Of a stretch of DNA of 64,000 nucleotides, positions 43,030-52,922 are shown piece by piece (position 1 is the first letter of the stretch; every line of letters begins with the position of its first letter). Below the pieces are notes generated by a model. That model was not told where the DNA came from. It saw only the letters and a program-made list of their open reading frames with translations, and did no database searches. The position numbers and the translations under genes are program-made. This DNA is from Sutcliffiella horikoshii. GTDB taxonomy: Bacteria; Bacillota; Bacilli; Bacillales; Bacillaceae_I. The stretch spans positions 248,001-312,000 of the forward strand of contig NZ_JAIVKY010000006.1 in NCBI RefSeq assembly GCF_020524325.1, read 5' to 3'.

Positions 43030-43941
43030 TTATTTTATTGTGTTTTTCAATGTGCCTAGACCTGTGATGGTTAGTTCTACTTCATCACCGGGTTGTAGCC
43101 AGCGGTGTACTTCAGTTCCGAGTTCGAGGATGCAGCCGGTACCAACCGTTCCAGAACCTATCACTTCTCCAGGGTATAATGTAACATCGGCTGATGCTCT
43201 TTCTATCATTTGAGCAAATGTATAGTGAATCTGCTCGAAATTCCCTTTAGAAAGTAAACTTCCATTAACAGAAGCAGTCATTTCTAAGTCATAGCCTTTA
43301 CTTGTTTTAAATGATTCAAGTTCTTCAGGTGTCACAATGACAGGTCCTAAGGATGTCGCAAAATCTTTTCCCTTTGCTGGGCCCAAGCCAACCTTCATCT
43401 CTTTTGCTTGCAGATCCCTTGCACTCCAGTCATTCATGATGCAATAGCCAAAAATGTACTCCTCGGCATCCTGGGCTTTTATATTTCTGCCTTCTTTTCC
43501 AATGATGCAGGCAATTTCCAGCTCATAATCGAGCCACTCGCAAGTTGATGGTTTGTCGATCCATTCCTCAGGTCCTTTAATGGCCAAGTGGTTGGTAAAA
43601 TAAAAAACAGGAATCTCGTACCATTCCGGAATTACATCCAGCCCTCTTCTGGCGCGCGCAGTCTTAACATGTTCCTCAAACGCGTAAAAATCACGAATGC
43701 TTACAGGTCTAGGTAAAGGTGCAAGAAGTGTTACTTCCTCACTTTTGTATCTACCTTTTGTAATATCACTGTCTAAATGAAGAGTTACGATATCTCTATA
43801 TTTCTCATATTGATTTATCAATGTAAGAAGGTCACTTGGTAATAGACCATCTGATGCTTCGTTCATGTCAACAACCATGTCATGATTGATCCAGCCGGCT
43901 TTTATCTCACCAGAGCTATTTCTAAAGGTAATATATTTCAT
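43030..43941 (-). CDS. Fumarylacetoacetate hydrolase family protein
   Basis: 303 residues. By position it should cleave fumarylacetoacetate, the last step of tyrosine breakdown. Family landmarks: DYELEIACIIGKEGRNI, FGYCIMNDWSARDLQ and GLGPAKGKDFATSLGP, with acidic metal ligands. No separate maleylacetoacetate isomerase gene is seen nearby, so this enzyme may take the maleyl form or isomerisation may occur otherwise. Confidence 0.9.
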   Translation of the reverse strand: MKYITFRNSSGEIKAGWINHDMVVDMNEASDGLLPSDLLTLINQYEKYRDIVTLHLDSDITKGRYKSEEVTLLAPLPRPVSIRDFYAFEEHVKTARARRGLDVIPEWYEIPVFYFTNHLAIKGPEEWIDKPSTCEWLDYELEIACIIGKEGRNIKAQDAEEYIFGYCIMNDWSARDLQAKEMKVGLGPAKGKDFATSLGPVIVTPEELESFKTSKGYDLEMTASVNGSLLSKGNFEQIHYTFAQMIERASADVTLYPGEVIGSGTVGTGCILELGTEVHRWLQPGDEVELTITGLGTLKNTIK

Positions 43942-43960
43942 GACAACCCCTCACATTTCC

Positions 43961-44569
43961 TTATTTACGTTGAAGTTCGAACATATCACTTATGGCCTTG
44001 GTATACATACTTCCTGCCATTCTTCCTACAGGGTTCAGTTTCTTTGTATCAATTTTCCCATCAAAATAAAGATCATCGGATATGTGGAAACTCTCTACTT
44101 TTCCGATAACAAGGCTGCCTGAACCAGGAACATCACCGAAATGCAGTACTTCATGCAGAGAGCATTCCATTTGGACAAGGCTTTCCTTTACCCGCGGCGG
44201 TGTAACCACAGAACTAGGTTCTTTTGTAAAACCTGATTCTTCAAATTCATCCACATCGCTTGGGAATTCAGTTGCTGTGATATTCATTTGCTCCACTATT
44301 TCCTCACTGACAATATTGATGACAAACTCCTTTGTACTTTCAATATTCAATAAGGTATCCTTTTTCGAACCGTCAGTGCCTCTTCGCATAGGAGAAAAGC
44401 AGACAAGCATCGGTTCTGCACTGATGGCTGTAAAAAAACTGAAAGGAGCGATGTTTGCAACTCCTTCCTTATTAATAGAAGAAACTAGTGCAATGGGTCT
44501 TGGCAAGATAGAACCCACCATCAGCTTGTATGCATCTTTCCAGGCAAGATTGCTTGGTTGAATATCCAT
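43961..44569 (-). CDS. Flavin reductase-like FMN-binding protein
   Basis: 202 residues from the ATG at 44569 (AGGTGA upstream). FMN-binding split-barrel of the flavin reductase/YwrF type: SILPRPIALVSSINKEGVANIAPFSFF, and GSLVIGKVESFHI later. In the tyrosine operon between the aminotransferase and fumarylacetoacetase genes. It could support an oxygenase, but no two-component monooxygenase is present, so its role is open. Confidence 0.85.
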   Translation of the reverse strand: MDIQPSNLAWKDAYKLMVGSILPRPIALVSSINKEGVANIAPFSFFTAISAEPMLVCFSPMRRGTDGSKKDTLLNIESTKEFVINIVSEEIVEQMNITATEFPSDVDEFEESGFTKEPSSVVTPPRVKESLVQMECSLHEVLHFGDVPGSGSLVIGKVESFHISDDLYFDGKIDTKKLNPVGRMAGSMYTKAISDMFELQRK

Positions 44570-44588
44570 ATTTGTCACCTGCACTTTG

Positions 44589-45677
44589 CTACAAATTTTT
44601 TAATGTCTCTATAAAATAACGATTATCTTCCATAGAGCAAATCGTGACCCTTATACTGTTTGGATACCCCAATGCTGCTCCTGACTTAACCATGATCCCT
44701 TTTGTTAGTAGTTGTTGAGTGATTTCATTTCCATCTTTGCCGATATGTATCATCATGAAATTTGCTTGTGTAGGGAAATAGGTATAACCTAATTTCTCTA
44801 GCTCGGCTTCCAAGTACGCTCTACCTTGTTCATTACGAAGGATACACTCTTTTCTAAATTCCTGATCCATAATGGCTTCCATTGCAGCTGCTTGACCAAG
44901 CTGATTAACATTGAAAACCTCTTTCACTTTGTTTAATTCTGCTGATATGGAAGGATCCATGATGCCATACCCAATTCTTAATCCAGCCAGGCCATATACT
45001 TTAGAAAACGTTCTTAAAATAACAAGATTGGCATGTTTCTCTAATAATGGGATTGATTGAAGGTATTCTTCACTTGTTGCATATTCATAGTACGCCTCGT
45101 CCAACACAATCAAGATATGCTCTGGTATTTTTTCAATGAAGGAAATAAGTTCATCTTTATTTACAATGGTTCCTGTTGGATTGTTAGGATTGCAGACAAA
45201 AATCATTTTTGTCTGTTCAGTAATATTAGCTAGCATGGCAGCCAAATCATGCACGCCATTTATTAATGGAACGATTACGGGCCTGCCGCCTTCAATGGAC
45301 ACGTTGGTTTTATATCTCGGGAATGTAATGTCAGCCATAATGGCTTCTTCTTCCGTATTCAGAAAAGCTCGGATCAGCAGCCTGATTATTTCATCTGAAC
45401 CATTCCCAATGAACAACTGATTTTGTGCTACTCCTAAAAAGTCCCCCAATTTTGTTGAGAGAGCTCTTGCCGAACCATCAGGGTATGTAAATAAATAATC
45501 CAGCCTTTGCATTAATTGTTTTTTTACAAGCGGCGAACATCCAAACACATTTTCAATTTCAGACATGTTTCTTATATTTGCGATACCTAATTCCGACTGT
45601 ATATCCTGCAAGCTTTTCCCTAAAGGGTAGGCAGCAATATGCTGGAGAATATCTCGGCTTTTTACTTTTACCGCCAT
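44589..45677 (-). CDS. Aminotransferase of HisC-like fold, probable tyrosine/phenylalanine aminotransferase
   Basis: 362 residues, PLP fold type I. NPNNPTGTI, LDEAYYEYA and FSKVYGLAGLRIGYG (Schiff-base Lys in SK) are present. By sequence it is a HisC-type enzyme, but it sits directly after hppD and before hmgA, so it most likely forms 4-hydroxyphenylpyruvate from tyrosine. HisC-type enzymes with aromatic activity are well known in bacilli. AGGAGG precedes the ATG. Confidence 0.87.
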   Translation of the reverse strand: MAVKVKSRDILQHIAAYPLGKSLQDIQSELGIANIRNMSEIENVFGCSPLVKKQLMQRLDYLFTYPDGSARALSTKLGDFLGVAQNQLFIGNGSDEIIRLLIRAFLNTEEEAIMADITFPRYKTNVSIEGGRPVIVPLINGVHDLAAMLANITEQTKMIFVCNPNNPTGTIVNKDELISFIEKIPEHILIVLDEAYYEYATSEEYLQSIPLLEKHANLVILRTFSKVYGLAGLRIGYGIMDPSISAELNKVKEVFNVNQLGQAAAMEAIMDQEFRKECILRNEQGRAYLEAELEKLGYTYFPTQANFMMIHIGKDGNEITQQLLTKGIMVKSGAALGYPNSIRVTICSMEDNRYFIETLKNL

Positions 45678-45694
45678 GTTTTAATCTACCTCCT

Positions 45695-45728
45695 ATAAAA
45701 AAGGGAGGAAACTGGTCCTCCCCCTCCT
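45695..45728 (-). terminator. Terminator between hppD and the aminotransferase gene
   Basis: GGGAGGA (45703-45709) pairs with TCCTCCC (45716-45722); six T follow on the minus strand. Suggests partial uncoupling of hppD from the downstream genes. Confidence 0.7.
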
Positions 45729-45735
45729 GACTTGC

Positions 45736-46854
45736 TTACAAATTCCCTCTTAATTCTTGCTCTCTTTCAATGGATTCAAATAGCGCTTTAAAGTTTCCTT
45801 CCCCAAAGCCTTTTGCACCTTTACGTTGGATCACTTCAATGAAAAGAGTTGGTCTGTCTACGATAGGTTTTGTAAAGATCTGAAGTAGATATCCCTCATC
45901 GTCTCGGTCAACAAGAATGCTCAGCTCGCGAAGCTTTGCAATCTCCTCATCAATTTCCCCAACTCTTTCTGACAACATTTCATAGTAAGTATCTGGAGTA
46001 TTAAGGAACTCAACACCATTTTCTTTTAATTTGCTTACTGTCTGCACAATATCTTCCGTCAAAATCGCAATATGCTGAACACCTGCGCCATTATAGAACT
46101 CCAAGTATTCTTCAATTTGTGATTTTCTTTTTCCTTCTGCCGGTTCATTAATTGGGAATTTGATTCTGCCGCCATTGTGCATTACTTTTGACATTAGCGC
46201 GGAATATTCTGTGTTTATATCTTTATCTGTAAAGTGAGTCATTTCTTTAAAGCCCATTACTTTTTCATAATAAGCAACCCATTCTTCCATTTGCTCTACG
46301 TTTCCTACCACATGATCGATGCCAATAATTCCTGCATCTCTAACTGGAGTGGAATTCGTGTATGCTTTGAATCCAGGCATGAATACTCCACTATAATTTT
46401 TACGTTCAACCAATGTGTGAATGGTATCTCCGTATGTACCAATTACTGCTTTTTTCAATGTTCCGTGCTCGTCTGTCAGTTCTTGTGGAGGCTGAATGGC
46501 AATTGCTCCTCTTTCTACCGCTCCGTTGTAAGCACTTTCAACATCTTCCACGACAAGTGCAATATCCTTTACTCCGTCACCATGCTTTTTAACAAAATCA
46601 GAAATTTTTGTATCCTGTTTAAGTGAACCTGTAATGACCAATCGTACATTACGTTGTTTTAACACATAGGAAACCGTCTCTCTGTTGCCTGTCTCTAAAC
46701 CAGAATAGGCGATAGGTTGAAAACCGAATGTGGTAGCAAAAAAGTGAGAAGCTTGTTTAGCGTTGCCTGTGTAAATCTCCAAATAGTCAACATCTTTAAC
46801 TGGAAATACTTCTTCTGCTTGATCTTTTACTTGCATCGTTTTTTCTACGTTCAT
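45736..46854 (-). CDS. hppD: 4-hydroxyphenylpyruvate dioxygenase
   Basis: 372 residues. Converts 4-hydroxyphenylpyruvate to homogentisate with Fe(II). Two vicinal-oxygen-chelate domains; iron ligands are His in GIDHVVGNVE, His in VQHIAILTED and Glu in FIEVIQRKGAKGFGEGNF. Length fits the bacterial enzyme. GGAGGGG precedes the ATG. Promoter region upstream is very AT-rich. Confidence 0.95.
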   Translation of the reverse strand: MNVEKTMQVKDQAEEVFPVKDVDYLEIYTGNAKQASHFFATTFGFQPIAYSGLETGNRETVSYVLKQRNVRLVITGSLKQDTKISDFVKKHGDGVKDIALVVEDVESAYNGAVERGAIAIQPPQELTDEHGTLKKAVIGTYGDTIHTLVERKNYSGVFMPGFKAYTNSTPVRDAGIIGIDHVVGNVEQMEEWVAYYEKVMGFKEMTHFTDKDINTEYSALMSKVMHNGGRIKFPINEPAEGKRKSQIEEYLEFYNGAGVQHIAILTEDIVQTVSKLKENGVEFLNTPDTYYEMLSERVGEIDEEIAKLRELSILVDRDDEGYLLQIFTKPIVDRPTLFIEVIQRKGAKGFGEGNFKALFESIEREQELRGNL

Positions 46855-46973
46855 AAATACCCCTCCTGATTTTTATCTAAAAAATATTATTATTCTGAAT
46901 ATAATATAATCTAAAATTTTCATAGTCTGCAAGAGTCCCGTTTAAAGCTAGAATGCTTTGACGCGACACCGTG

Positions 46974-48410
46974 TCATGAGGATGTTACTTTTTGTTTTGT
47001 CACTTTCGGGGCCTTATGAATTGCTATTCCATCGAGATCCTCCACTGACTCCCACATACTTTCATTTACACTTGGGTGCGGATAGGAAGGGAACAGCATA
47101 TCCTCTTGTCTTGCAACCATTTCTAAAGCAAGCGTCCCGGTACTAATCATCTCTACCGCTTGGGCTCCCAACATATGCATACCCAATACTAAATCTGTTT
47201 TTGCATCCGTTACCGTCTTACTGAAGCCTTCCTTTTGTCCAAGAATACTTGCATACCCATTCGTTTGGAGCGTGCTCTCCCCTACCTTCACTTCAAAACC
47301 ATTTTCAACAGCATCTGTTTCCGTCATTCCGACTGATGCAATTGGGGGGATGGTCTGAACGATTCTAGGAAGAAACGTAAAATCGCATTCGGAATGTTGG
47401 CCTGCCATGTTTTCCGCCGCCACTTTTCCTTGTTTAATCGCTTTAACTGCCAAGGCAGGACCTTCTGTAATATCACCAATTGCATAAATGGATGATACAT
47501 TTGTACGGCATGCTTCATTTATTTTAATAAAACCTTCGTCGGTCAAATGAATGCCTGCACGCTGAACACCAAGTGAATCCGTTGACGGTTTTCTTTCTTC
47601 CGCACAATAAAGATGTGAACTTTGTAGAATTACTGATTCATTCTTACCATCCTCAAACGTCACTTCCCATTGGTTCTCCTCGAACCTAAACTCGGGAGTT
47701 ATTTCAGCCTTAAAGAGTTTTATTTTTTGCTTCTTTAATTGTCTCTGCAGTTCTTTATTTATGGATGAGTCAAATGTAAATTCATGCTGTTCTGGCGGAA
47801 GAATTAATGTCACTTTAGAACCTAAACTGTTAAACGTGGTTGCAGCTTCAAGAGTGAAATCGTCGTTTCCATATAAAATAAGCTCACTTGGCAATTCTTC
47901 CAGATTCCATATGGATGTTGGTGTTAGAGCTTGAGGCTTTATTTCAGCAATTGGCTTCTTATTGCACCCTGTTGCAATAATGACATCGTTAAAAGTGAAA
48001 GTATCGTATTGATGCCCATTCTCCACCCCTATTTTACTGGCAGATATAAAGGAGGCTTCTCCTTCAATGATCTCGATTTTATTTGCTTTGCATAATGCCA
48101 CAACACCTTGAAGCAGTTGCTCCACTATCTTTTGTTTGTGTTCTTGTAAACTTGGCAAATCGAATGTAACTCCGCTAGTATCCAGCCCGAGCTGCTGAAA
48201 AGGTTTCATCCGTTGGAAGACCTGAGCTGCTGCAGTATGTACTTTGGATGGGATGCATCCTTCATTTAAGCAGACGCCGCCAAGCTTGTTTTTCTCAATG
48301 ATGGTTACCTGACGACCTAACTGAGCCGCTCTAATTGCAGCGTGATAACCACCCGGCCCGCCGCCAATGACCATTACATCACGTTCTTGAGTAAGTTCGC
48401 CTACAACCAT
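46974..48410 (-). CDS. Dihydrolipoyl dehydrogenase (E3) of the Phe operon
   Basis: 478 residues. FAD motif GGGPGGYHAAIRAAQLG, redox disulfide in GGVCLNEGCIPSK, NAD domain, and C-terminal HPSVNESMWE with the catalytic His-Glu. Regenerates the lipoyl group of the adjacent E2. Starts immediately after the E2 stop (TAAATG). Some NAD-domain segments are unusual (ILYGNDDFTLEAATTF in place of the common GGGYIG type), so NAD binding may be altered. Confidence 0.9.
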   Translation of the reverse strand: MVVGELTQERDVMVIGGGPGGYHAAIRAAQLGRQVTIIEKNKLGGVCLNEGCIPSKVHTAAAQVFQRMKPFQQLGLDTSGVTFDLPSLQEHKQKIVEQLLQGVVALCKANKIEIIEGEASFISASKIGVENGHQYDTFTFNDVIIATGCNKKPIAEIKPQALTPTSIWNLEELPSELILYGNDDFTLEAATTFNSLGSKVTLILPPEQHEFTFDSSINKELQRQLKKQKIKLFKAEITPEFRFEENQWEVTFEDGKNESVILQSSHLYCAEERKPSTDSLGVQRAGIHLTDEGFIKINEACRTNVSSIYAIGDITEGPALAVKAIKQGKVAAENMAGQHSECDFTFLPRIVQTIPPIASVGMTETDAVENGFEVKVGESTLQTNGYASILGQKEGFSKTVTDAKTDLVLGMHMLGAQAVEMISTGTLALEMVARQEDMLFPSYPHPSVNESMWESVEDLDGIAIHKAPKVTKQKVTSS

Positions 48411-49655
48411 TTAAACCAGCTCCAGCATTAATAATTTTGGTTCTTCTAAAAGTTGAGTCAACCTGTTGGTAAACGCGACCGCTGTAGCTCCATCTGCCAC
48501 ACGATGATCAAATGACATGGAGATGTTCATGATAGACCTTATCACAATCTCCTCCTGCTCATTTACAACTGGACGCTTTTTGGTTTTATGAAAGGAGATC
48601 AAGCCTACTTCAGGTTGGTTGATAATCGGTGTGGCGCCAATACTTCCACCAAGAGGACCAACATTACTGATAGTAAAACTGCCCCCAGTCAATTCTTTCA
48701 TGGAAAGCTTATTTTCCTGGGCCTTTTTAGTTAATTCTTTTAAATTGGCATGGATTTCTTTTAATGACTTATTTTCCACATTACGAATCACAGGGACAAT
48801 TAAACCGTCTTCTGTATCTGTGGCGATTCCAATATGATGTTCCTTTACCAGCTCGATTGTCTCTTCCTGTTCGTTCAATCTTGCATTAAATATTGGATAA
48901 TCTTTCAGGGCGATGGATATGGCTTTTAAAAATAGAGCAGTTGCTGATATGCTTTGATTGCTTTTTTTCCATATTTCTCTTAGTTCTAATATATTGGTTA
49001 CATCAACTTCTTCAAAATGAGTGCAATGCGGGATGGTAAGCAGGGACTGTGACATTTTTTTGCCTATTTGTTTTCTTCGGCCTCTGAATGGTATGGTCGT
49101 TGCAGGTTCTTGATGTTTAGTAGATTCTGTTTTTGTTTGAACTGGCTGTTCCTTTACTTCCACTTTCGGTGCAGGCTGCTTTTTACTTTCTATGAATCTA
49201 TATACATCTTCATCTGTGATTCTACCAGCAGGACCGGTTCCTTCGATTTGTTCAATATCAACCCCGGCGTCCCTTGCAATTTTTCTTGTATAAGGGGCTG
49301 CCATGATTCTAAATGAATGTAACTTTGTTGAAGGTTGATGCTCTCTTGTTGTTTCAACAGTTTTTGTGGAAGTGTTTGTATGTGCTGGGTTGGGAGTAGT
49401 GATGGATTCCTTCCCAGCTGATTGAGCTTCTAATAGAAATAAGGTGGTCCCAACAGGAATGGTCTCCCCTTCTTTCACCAATATTTCTTTAATCACTCCT
49501 GCATTTGGTGCTGGTATTTCAGCAGTCATTTTATCTGTTTGCACCTCAACTAGAGGCTCATCAGGCTTTACCTTATCTCCTTTTTTAACAAAGAAAGATA
49601 AAATATCAGCCTGTGTCATGCCTTCGCCAATATCATGAAGTTTGACCTCGATCAT
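48411..49655 (-). CDS. Dihydrolipoamide acyltransferase (E2) of 2-oxoacid dehydrogenase complex
   Basis: 414 residues: one lipoyl domain (about 1-78, lipoyl Lys in TDKMTAE), a Thr/Pro-rich linker, an E3/E1-binding domain (about 118-152, YTRKIARDAGVDIEQIEGTG), a second linker, and the acyltransferase domain ending with SFDHRVADG (catalytic His). Length and single lipoyl domain fit BkdB/AcoC-like E2s. Acyl specificity is not readable; the operon suggests phenylacetyl or branched acyl groups. Confidence 0.92.
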   Translation of the reverse strand: MIEVKLHDIGEGMTQADILSFFVKKGDKVKPDEPLVEVQTDKMTAEIPAPNAGVIKEILVKEGETIPVGTTLFLLEAQSAGKESITTPNPAHTNTSTKTVETTREHQPSTKLHSFRIMAAPYTRKIARDAGVDIEQIEGTGPAGRITDEDVYRFIESKKQPAPKVEVKEQPVQTKTESTKHQEPATTIPFRGRRKQIGKKMSQSLLTIPHCTHFEEVDVTNILELREIWKKSNQSISATALFLKAISIALKDYPIFNARLNEQEETIELVKEHHIGIATDTEDGLIVPVIRNVENKSLKEIHANLKELTKKAQENKLSMKELTGGSFTISNVGPLGGSIGATPIINQPEVGLISFHKTKKRPVVNEQEEIVIRSIMNISMSFDHRVADGATAVAFTNRLTQLLEEPKLLMLELV

Positions 49656-49673
49656 ATGTTGAACCCCCTTTCA

Positions 49674-50669
49674 CTAAAACTTCATCACTTTATTTACTGC
49701 CGCAACGACTCTGTCAGTAGTTGGCAGGTAATAGTCTTCAAATCCAAAATAAGGAACAGGAACGTCAAACCCTGTCACTCGCTCGACTGGTGCCTTTTGA
49801 TAGAGGAACGATGTTTCATTGATGATGGCAAGAACATCTCCGCTCACACTTGTTGCCGCATGGGCTTCGTGCACAATGACCGTTCTACCAGTTTTCTGGA
49901 CAGATTCTGCAATAATATCCTTGTCAATTGGGTAGAGGCTCCTCAGGTCGATTACTTCGCAACTTACACCCTCAGATTCTAGTTTTTTTGCTGATTGAAG
50001 GGCAACAGGAACCATCGCTCCCCACGCGATAATGGTGACATCCTCCCCTTCCCTGCAAATCTTTCCTTTTCCGATTTCAACTGTATATTTTCCTTCAGGC
50101 ACTTCTTCTCTTACAGATCGATAACAACGCATCGGCTCCAAAAATAGTACAGGATCTGGATCCTCGATGGCAGCAATCAATAAACCTTTGGCGTCATATG
50201 GGTTTGACGGGCAAACCACTTTGATACCCGGCATATGGGTAAAAATCGCCTCTGTACTATCTGAATGAATTTCAGGCGCCCTCACTCCAGCCCCATATGG
50301 TGCCCGAATGACCATAGGGACGGTATAATGCCCCATCGTTCTCGCCCTGATTCGTGAAGCATGCGTCATGATTTGTTCGTAGGCAGGATAAATAAATCCA
50401 AGAAATTGTATCTCTGTAACCGGACGGAAACCATTTATCGCCATTCCGATTGCAGCTCCGATGAACCCAGCTTCACTTAACGGGGTATCTAAGACTCGGT
50501 CTTCCCCGTATTTTTTTTGCAGGCCTTCTGTAGCCCGGAAAACACCGCCGTTTACGCCAATGTCTTCTCCCATTAGAAGTACATGTTCGTTTTCCCGAAG
50601 CATCGTATCCAGTCCATCGGTAATCGCTTGAACCATAGTCAATGTCTTTGTTTTCAATGCCGTTTCCAC
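49674..50669 (-). CDS. 2-oxoacid dehydrogenase E1 beta subunit
   Basis: 331 residues, GTG start sharing one base with the E1-alpha stop (TAGTG). Landmarks GEDIGVNGGVFRATEGL, DTPLSEAGFIGAAIGMA and VRAPYGAGVRAPEIHSDS agree with PdhB/BkdAB. Forms the thiamine-dependent E1 with the alpha subunit. Confidence 0.92.
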   Translation of the reverse strand: METALKTKTLTMVQAITDGLDTMLRENEHVLLMGEDIGVNGGVFRATEGLQKKYGEDRVLDTPLSEAGFIGAAIGMAINGFRPVTEIQFLGFIYPAYEQIMTHASRIRARTMGHYTVPMVIRAPYGAGVRAPEIHSDSTEAIFTHMPGIKVVCPSNPYDAKGLLIAAIEDPDPVLFLEPMRCYRSVREEVPEGKYTVEIGKGKICREGEDVTIIAWGAMVPVALQSAKKLESEGVSCEVIDLRSLYPIDKDIIAESVQKTGRTVIVHEAHAATSVSGDVLAIINETSFLYQKAPVERVTGFDVPVPYFGFEDYYLPTTDRVVAAVNKVMKF

Positions 50670-51733
50670 TATGCTTCACCCCTCATCAGTTGAAGAAGTT
50701 CCTTTTTCTGCTGCTCAATTCCCCATGTCGGTTTTTCAAACACGTAGTCGAACATGTCTGCAGGGTCTGCTTTTGGAAAACTCTCCATTTCTTCAATAGC
50801 CTTATCTACTTCTTGAGAAAGTTCCACTAACATTGATTCTTTCCAGTCTTCTTTAAACCAGCCTTGATTTTTCATAAACCGTTCCAAACGTAGAATCGGG
50901 TCATTCTCGCGTCTTTTCTCGTTTTCAGATTGGTCGCGATATTTGGTTGGATCATCCGCAGTGGTATGGGCACCATATCTCCATGTTACCGCTTCAATTA
51001 ATGTTGGCCCCTCATCATTTCTTGCTTGTGCTAATGAATCCAACGTATGGAAATAAACGGAAAATACATCATTTCCGTCAATCCGGACACTTCTCATATT
51101 ATAAGCAAGGGCTTTCTGCGCAATTGTCTCGGTATTCATTTGTTTGGATAAAGGTACCGAAATGGCAAAATGATTGTTCTGGTTAAAAAACACAACCGGC
51201 GCCTTAAGAACGCTTGCAAAGTTTAATCCTTCATGAAAGTCCCCTTCAGAAGTTGCTCCATCCCCGAAATAAACAATACTTGCATTGTTCGTTCCTTTTC
51301 TTTTTTCTGCATAGGCTGCGCCTACAGCATGCGGAAGCTGTGTAGCAATTGGTATACCCGGTGGAAATACTTTCTTTCCATTAGCAGGAATACACCCTTC
51401 ATTTCTCCCGTTCCAAAAAAGAAGTATGTTGCGGAGGGAGTGACCGAATGTCATGGTTGCCCCGTGATCCCTGTAGGAAGGAAACAGCCAGTCATCTTCA
51501 TTCAGAGCCATCGCACTGCCGACTTGTGAAGCCTCTTGCCCCTCATAAGGTGCATATGTCCCGATACGGCCTTGGCGTTGAAGACTTATACATTTTTTGT
51601 CAAAGGTGCGAATTCTCAGTAAATGTCGATACATAGACTTTGCAAGATCTTCCGTGATTCTTTCTTCATACGTTTTATCAAGGAAATTGCCCTGATTATC
51701 AATTATCTGAATGATAGGAAATTGATCGTTCAA
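50669..51733 (-). CDS. 2-oxoacid dehydrogenase E1 alpha subunit
   Basis: 354 residues. Thiamine diphosphate motif GDGATSEGDFHEGLNFA ... NQNNHFA is intact; SLQRQGRIGTYAPYEGQEA and RYGAHTTADDPTKYR resemble PdhA more than BkdAA. It starts 16 bases after the phenylalanine dehydrogenase stop, in the same operon, so the probable substrate is phenylpyruvate or a related 2-oxoacid (inference). Confidence 0.92.
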   Translation of the reverse strand: MNDQFPIIQIIDNQGNFLDKTYEERITEDLAKSMYRHLLRIRTFDKKCISLQRQGRIGTYAPYEGQEASQVGSAMALNEDDWLFPSYRDHGATMTFGHSLRNILLFWNGRNEGCIPANGKKVFPPGIPIATQLPHAVGAAYAEKRKGTNNASIVYFGDGATSEGDFHEGLNFASVLKAPVVFFNQNNHFAISVPLSKQMNTETIAQKALAYNMRSVRIDGNDVFSVYFHTLDSLAQARNDEGPTLIEAVTWRYGAHTTADDPTKYRDQSENEKRRENDPILRLERFMKNQGWFKEDWKESMLVELSQEVDKAIEEMESFPKADPADMFDYVFEKPTWGIEQQKKELLQLMRGEA

Positions 51734-51749
51734 CTTATTTCCCCCTCTA

Positions 51750-52850
51750 TTAAACTCGTACTGACCATTTTGGTCGCTTGGAATGGGTAAAGAAGCTGTT
51801 TCTCCTGCTTCTGTCTACTAATCTCTGTTCACAGAAGTTATTTGCCGCTTCCACTGTCGTAATATTCATTTTCTCTGCTTCTTTATATACATCCATTAAA
51901 GAGTTATATATAGCCATTGTTTTGCGAAGAACACGCTCTTTGTTTGGTTCATATAATTCATCTGCCACTTGAATCAGTCCACCGGCATTGACGATGTAAT
52001 CTGGAGCATAAAGAATTCCTTTTTCCTGCAGCATTGCACAGTGATGATTTTCGATCAGCTGGTTATTGGCAGAACCTACTACCGCTTTTACCTTCAACTG
52101 TTCTATCGTTTGATCATTAATGATTCCACCAAGGGCGCACGGTACAAATACATCTGCATCAACAGAATAGATTTCATCTCCGCCAACCACTTTAATACCT
52201 GCTCCAATTTCTTTTGCTTTGGACACCAGTTGGTTAATGGCGAATTCATTGATGTCAGACACATAAATATCAGCTCCAGCATGCATTAGCTGCTCTGCCA
52301 CTTTAGCTCCAACCTTTCCAAGGCCTTGGATTGCATAACTTTTTCCGTAAAGGTTTTTAGACCCCCATAGTGTAAGGTTGGTTGCTTCAATTCCGTAGAT
52401 AACTCCTTGAGCTGTAGGAACGGAGGAATCCCCACTTCCGCCATACACCTCATCTACACCCACGATACAATTTGTTTCTTTTAAGGCATGCACAAAATCT
52501 TCAGGTGAAGTTCCCATATCAGTGCCAGTATAAAAACGTCCATTTAATGATTCAACAAATTGACCAAACGCCCTAAATAGTTCAGGTGTTTTGTCTTTAT
52601 TAGGGTCACCAATGATGACCGCCTTCCCTCCGCCAAAATCCACATCAGCAGCTGCACATTTATATGTCATCCCTTTTGAAAGTCGAAGAACATCATATAA
52701 AGCGGCATCCACTGATTGATAAGGTTGCATGCGGCATCCGCCTAATGCTGGCCCTAACGTTGTGTTATGTATCGCAATAATAGCTTTTAATCCTGTATCT
52801 GGATCATTACAGAATACTACTTGTTGGTGTTGTTGAATCTTATCGAACAT
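51750..52850 (-). CDS. Phenylalanine dehydrogenase
   Basis: 366 residues from the ATG at 52850 (GGAGG 7 bases upstream; in-frame upstream starts at 52886 and 52904 are possible). Reversible NAD-linked deamination of L-Phe to phenylpyruvate. [27 protein letters not shown] with the catalytic Lys, [14 protein letters not shown] and the C-terminal [13 protein letters not shown] match phenylalanine dehydrogenases of Lysinibacillus/B. badius as I recall them, and differ from leucine dehydrogenase. Genes for an E1-E2-E3 complex follow directly. Confidence 0.88.
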   Translation of the reverse strand: MFDKIQQHQQVVFCNDPDTGLKAIIAIHNTTLGPALGGCRMQPYQSVDAALYDVLRLSKGMTYKCAAADVDFGGGKAVIIGDPNKDKTPELFRAFGQFVESLNGRFYTGTDMGTSPEDFVHALKETNCIVGVDEVYGGSGDSSVPTAQGVIYGIEATNLTLWGSKNLYGKSYAIQGLGKVGAKVAEQLMHAGADIYVSDINEFAINQLVSKAKEIGAGIKVVGGDEIYSVDADVFVPCALGGIINDQTIEQLKVKAVVGSANNQLIENHHCAMLQEKGILYAPDYIVNAGGLIQVADELYEPNKERVLRKTMAIYNSLMDVYKEAEKMNITTVEAANNFCEQRLVDRSRRNSFFTHSKRPKWSVRV

Positions 52851-52922
52851 TTCCATTCCTCCAACTTCAGAAGTAAGCGTTTTCATATTTGTCAAAGCAA
52901 CCACCCTTTTTCTAATATTCTT

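Noticed and set aside
44589..45677. A biosynthetic hisC gene
   Set aside because: No histidine genes nearby; it lies within tyrosine catabolic genes, so an aromatic aminotransferase role is more likely.
46974..51733. Calling E1-E2-E3 simply bkd or pdh
   Set aside because: E1 is PdhA-like, E2 has one lipoyl domain, and the genes follow PheDH; specificity cannot be named from sequence, so no symbol was given.
51750..52850. Leucine dehydrogenase (bcd) assignment
   Set aside because: Residues such as [19 protein letters not shown] and the RNSFF/RPKW tail agree with phenylalanine dehydrogenase, and aromatic genes surround it.
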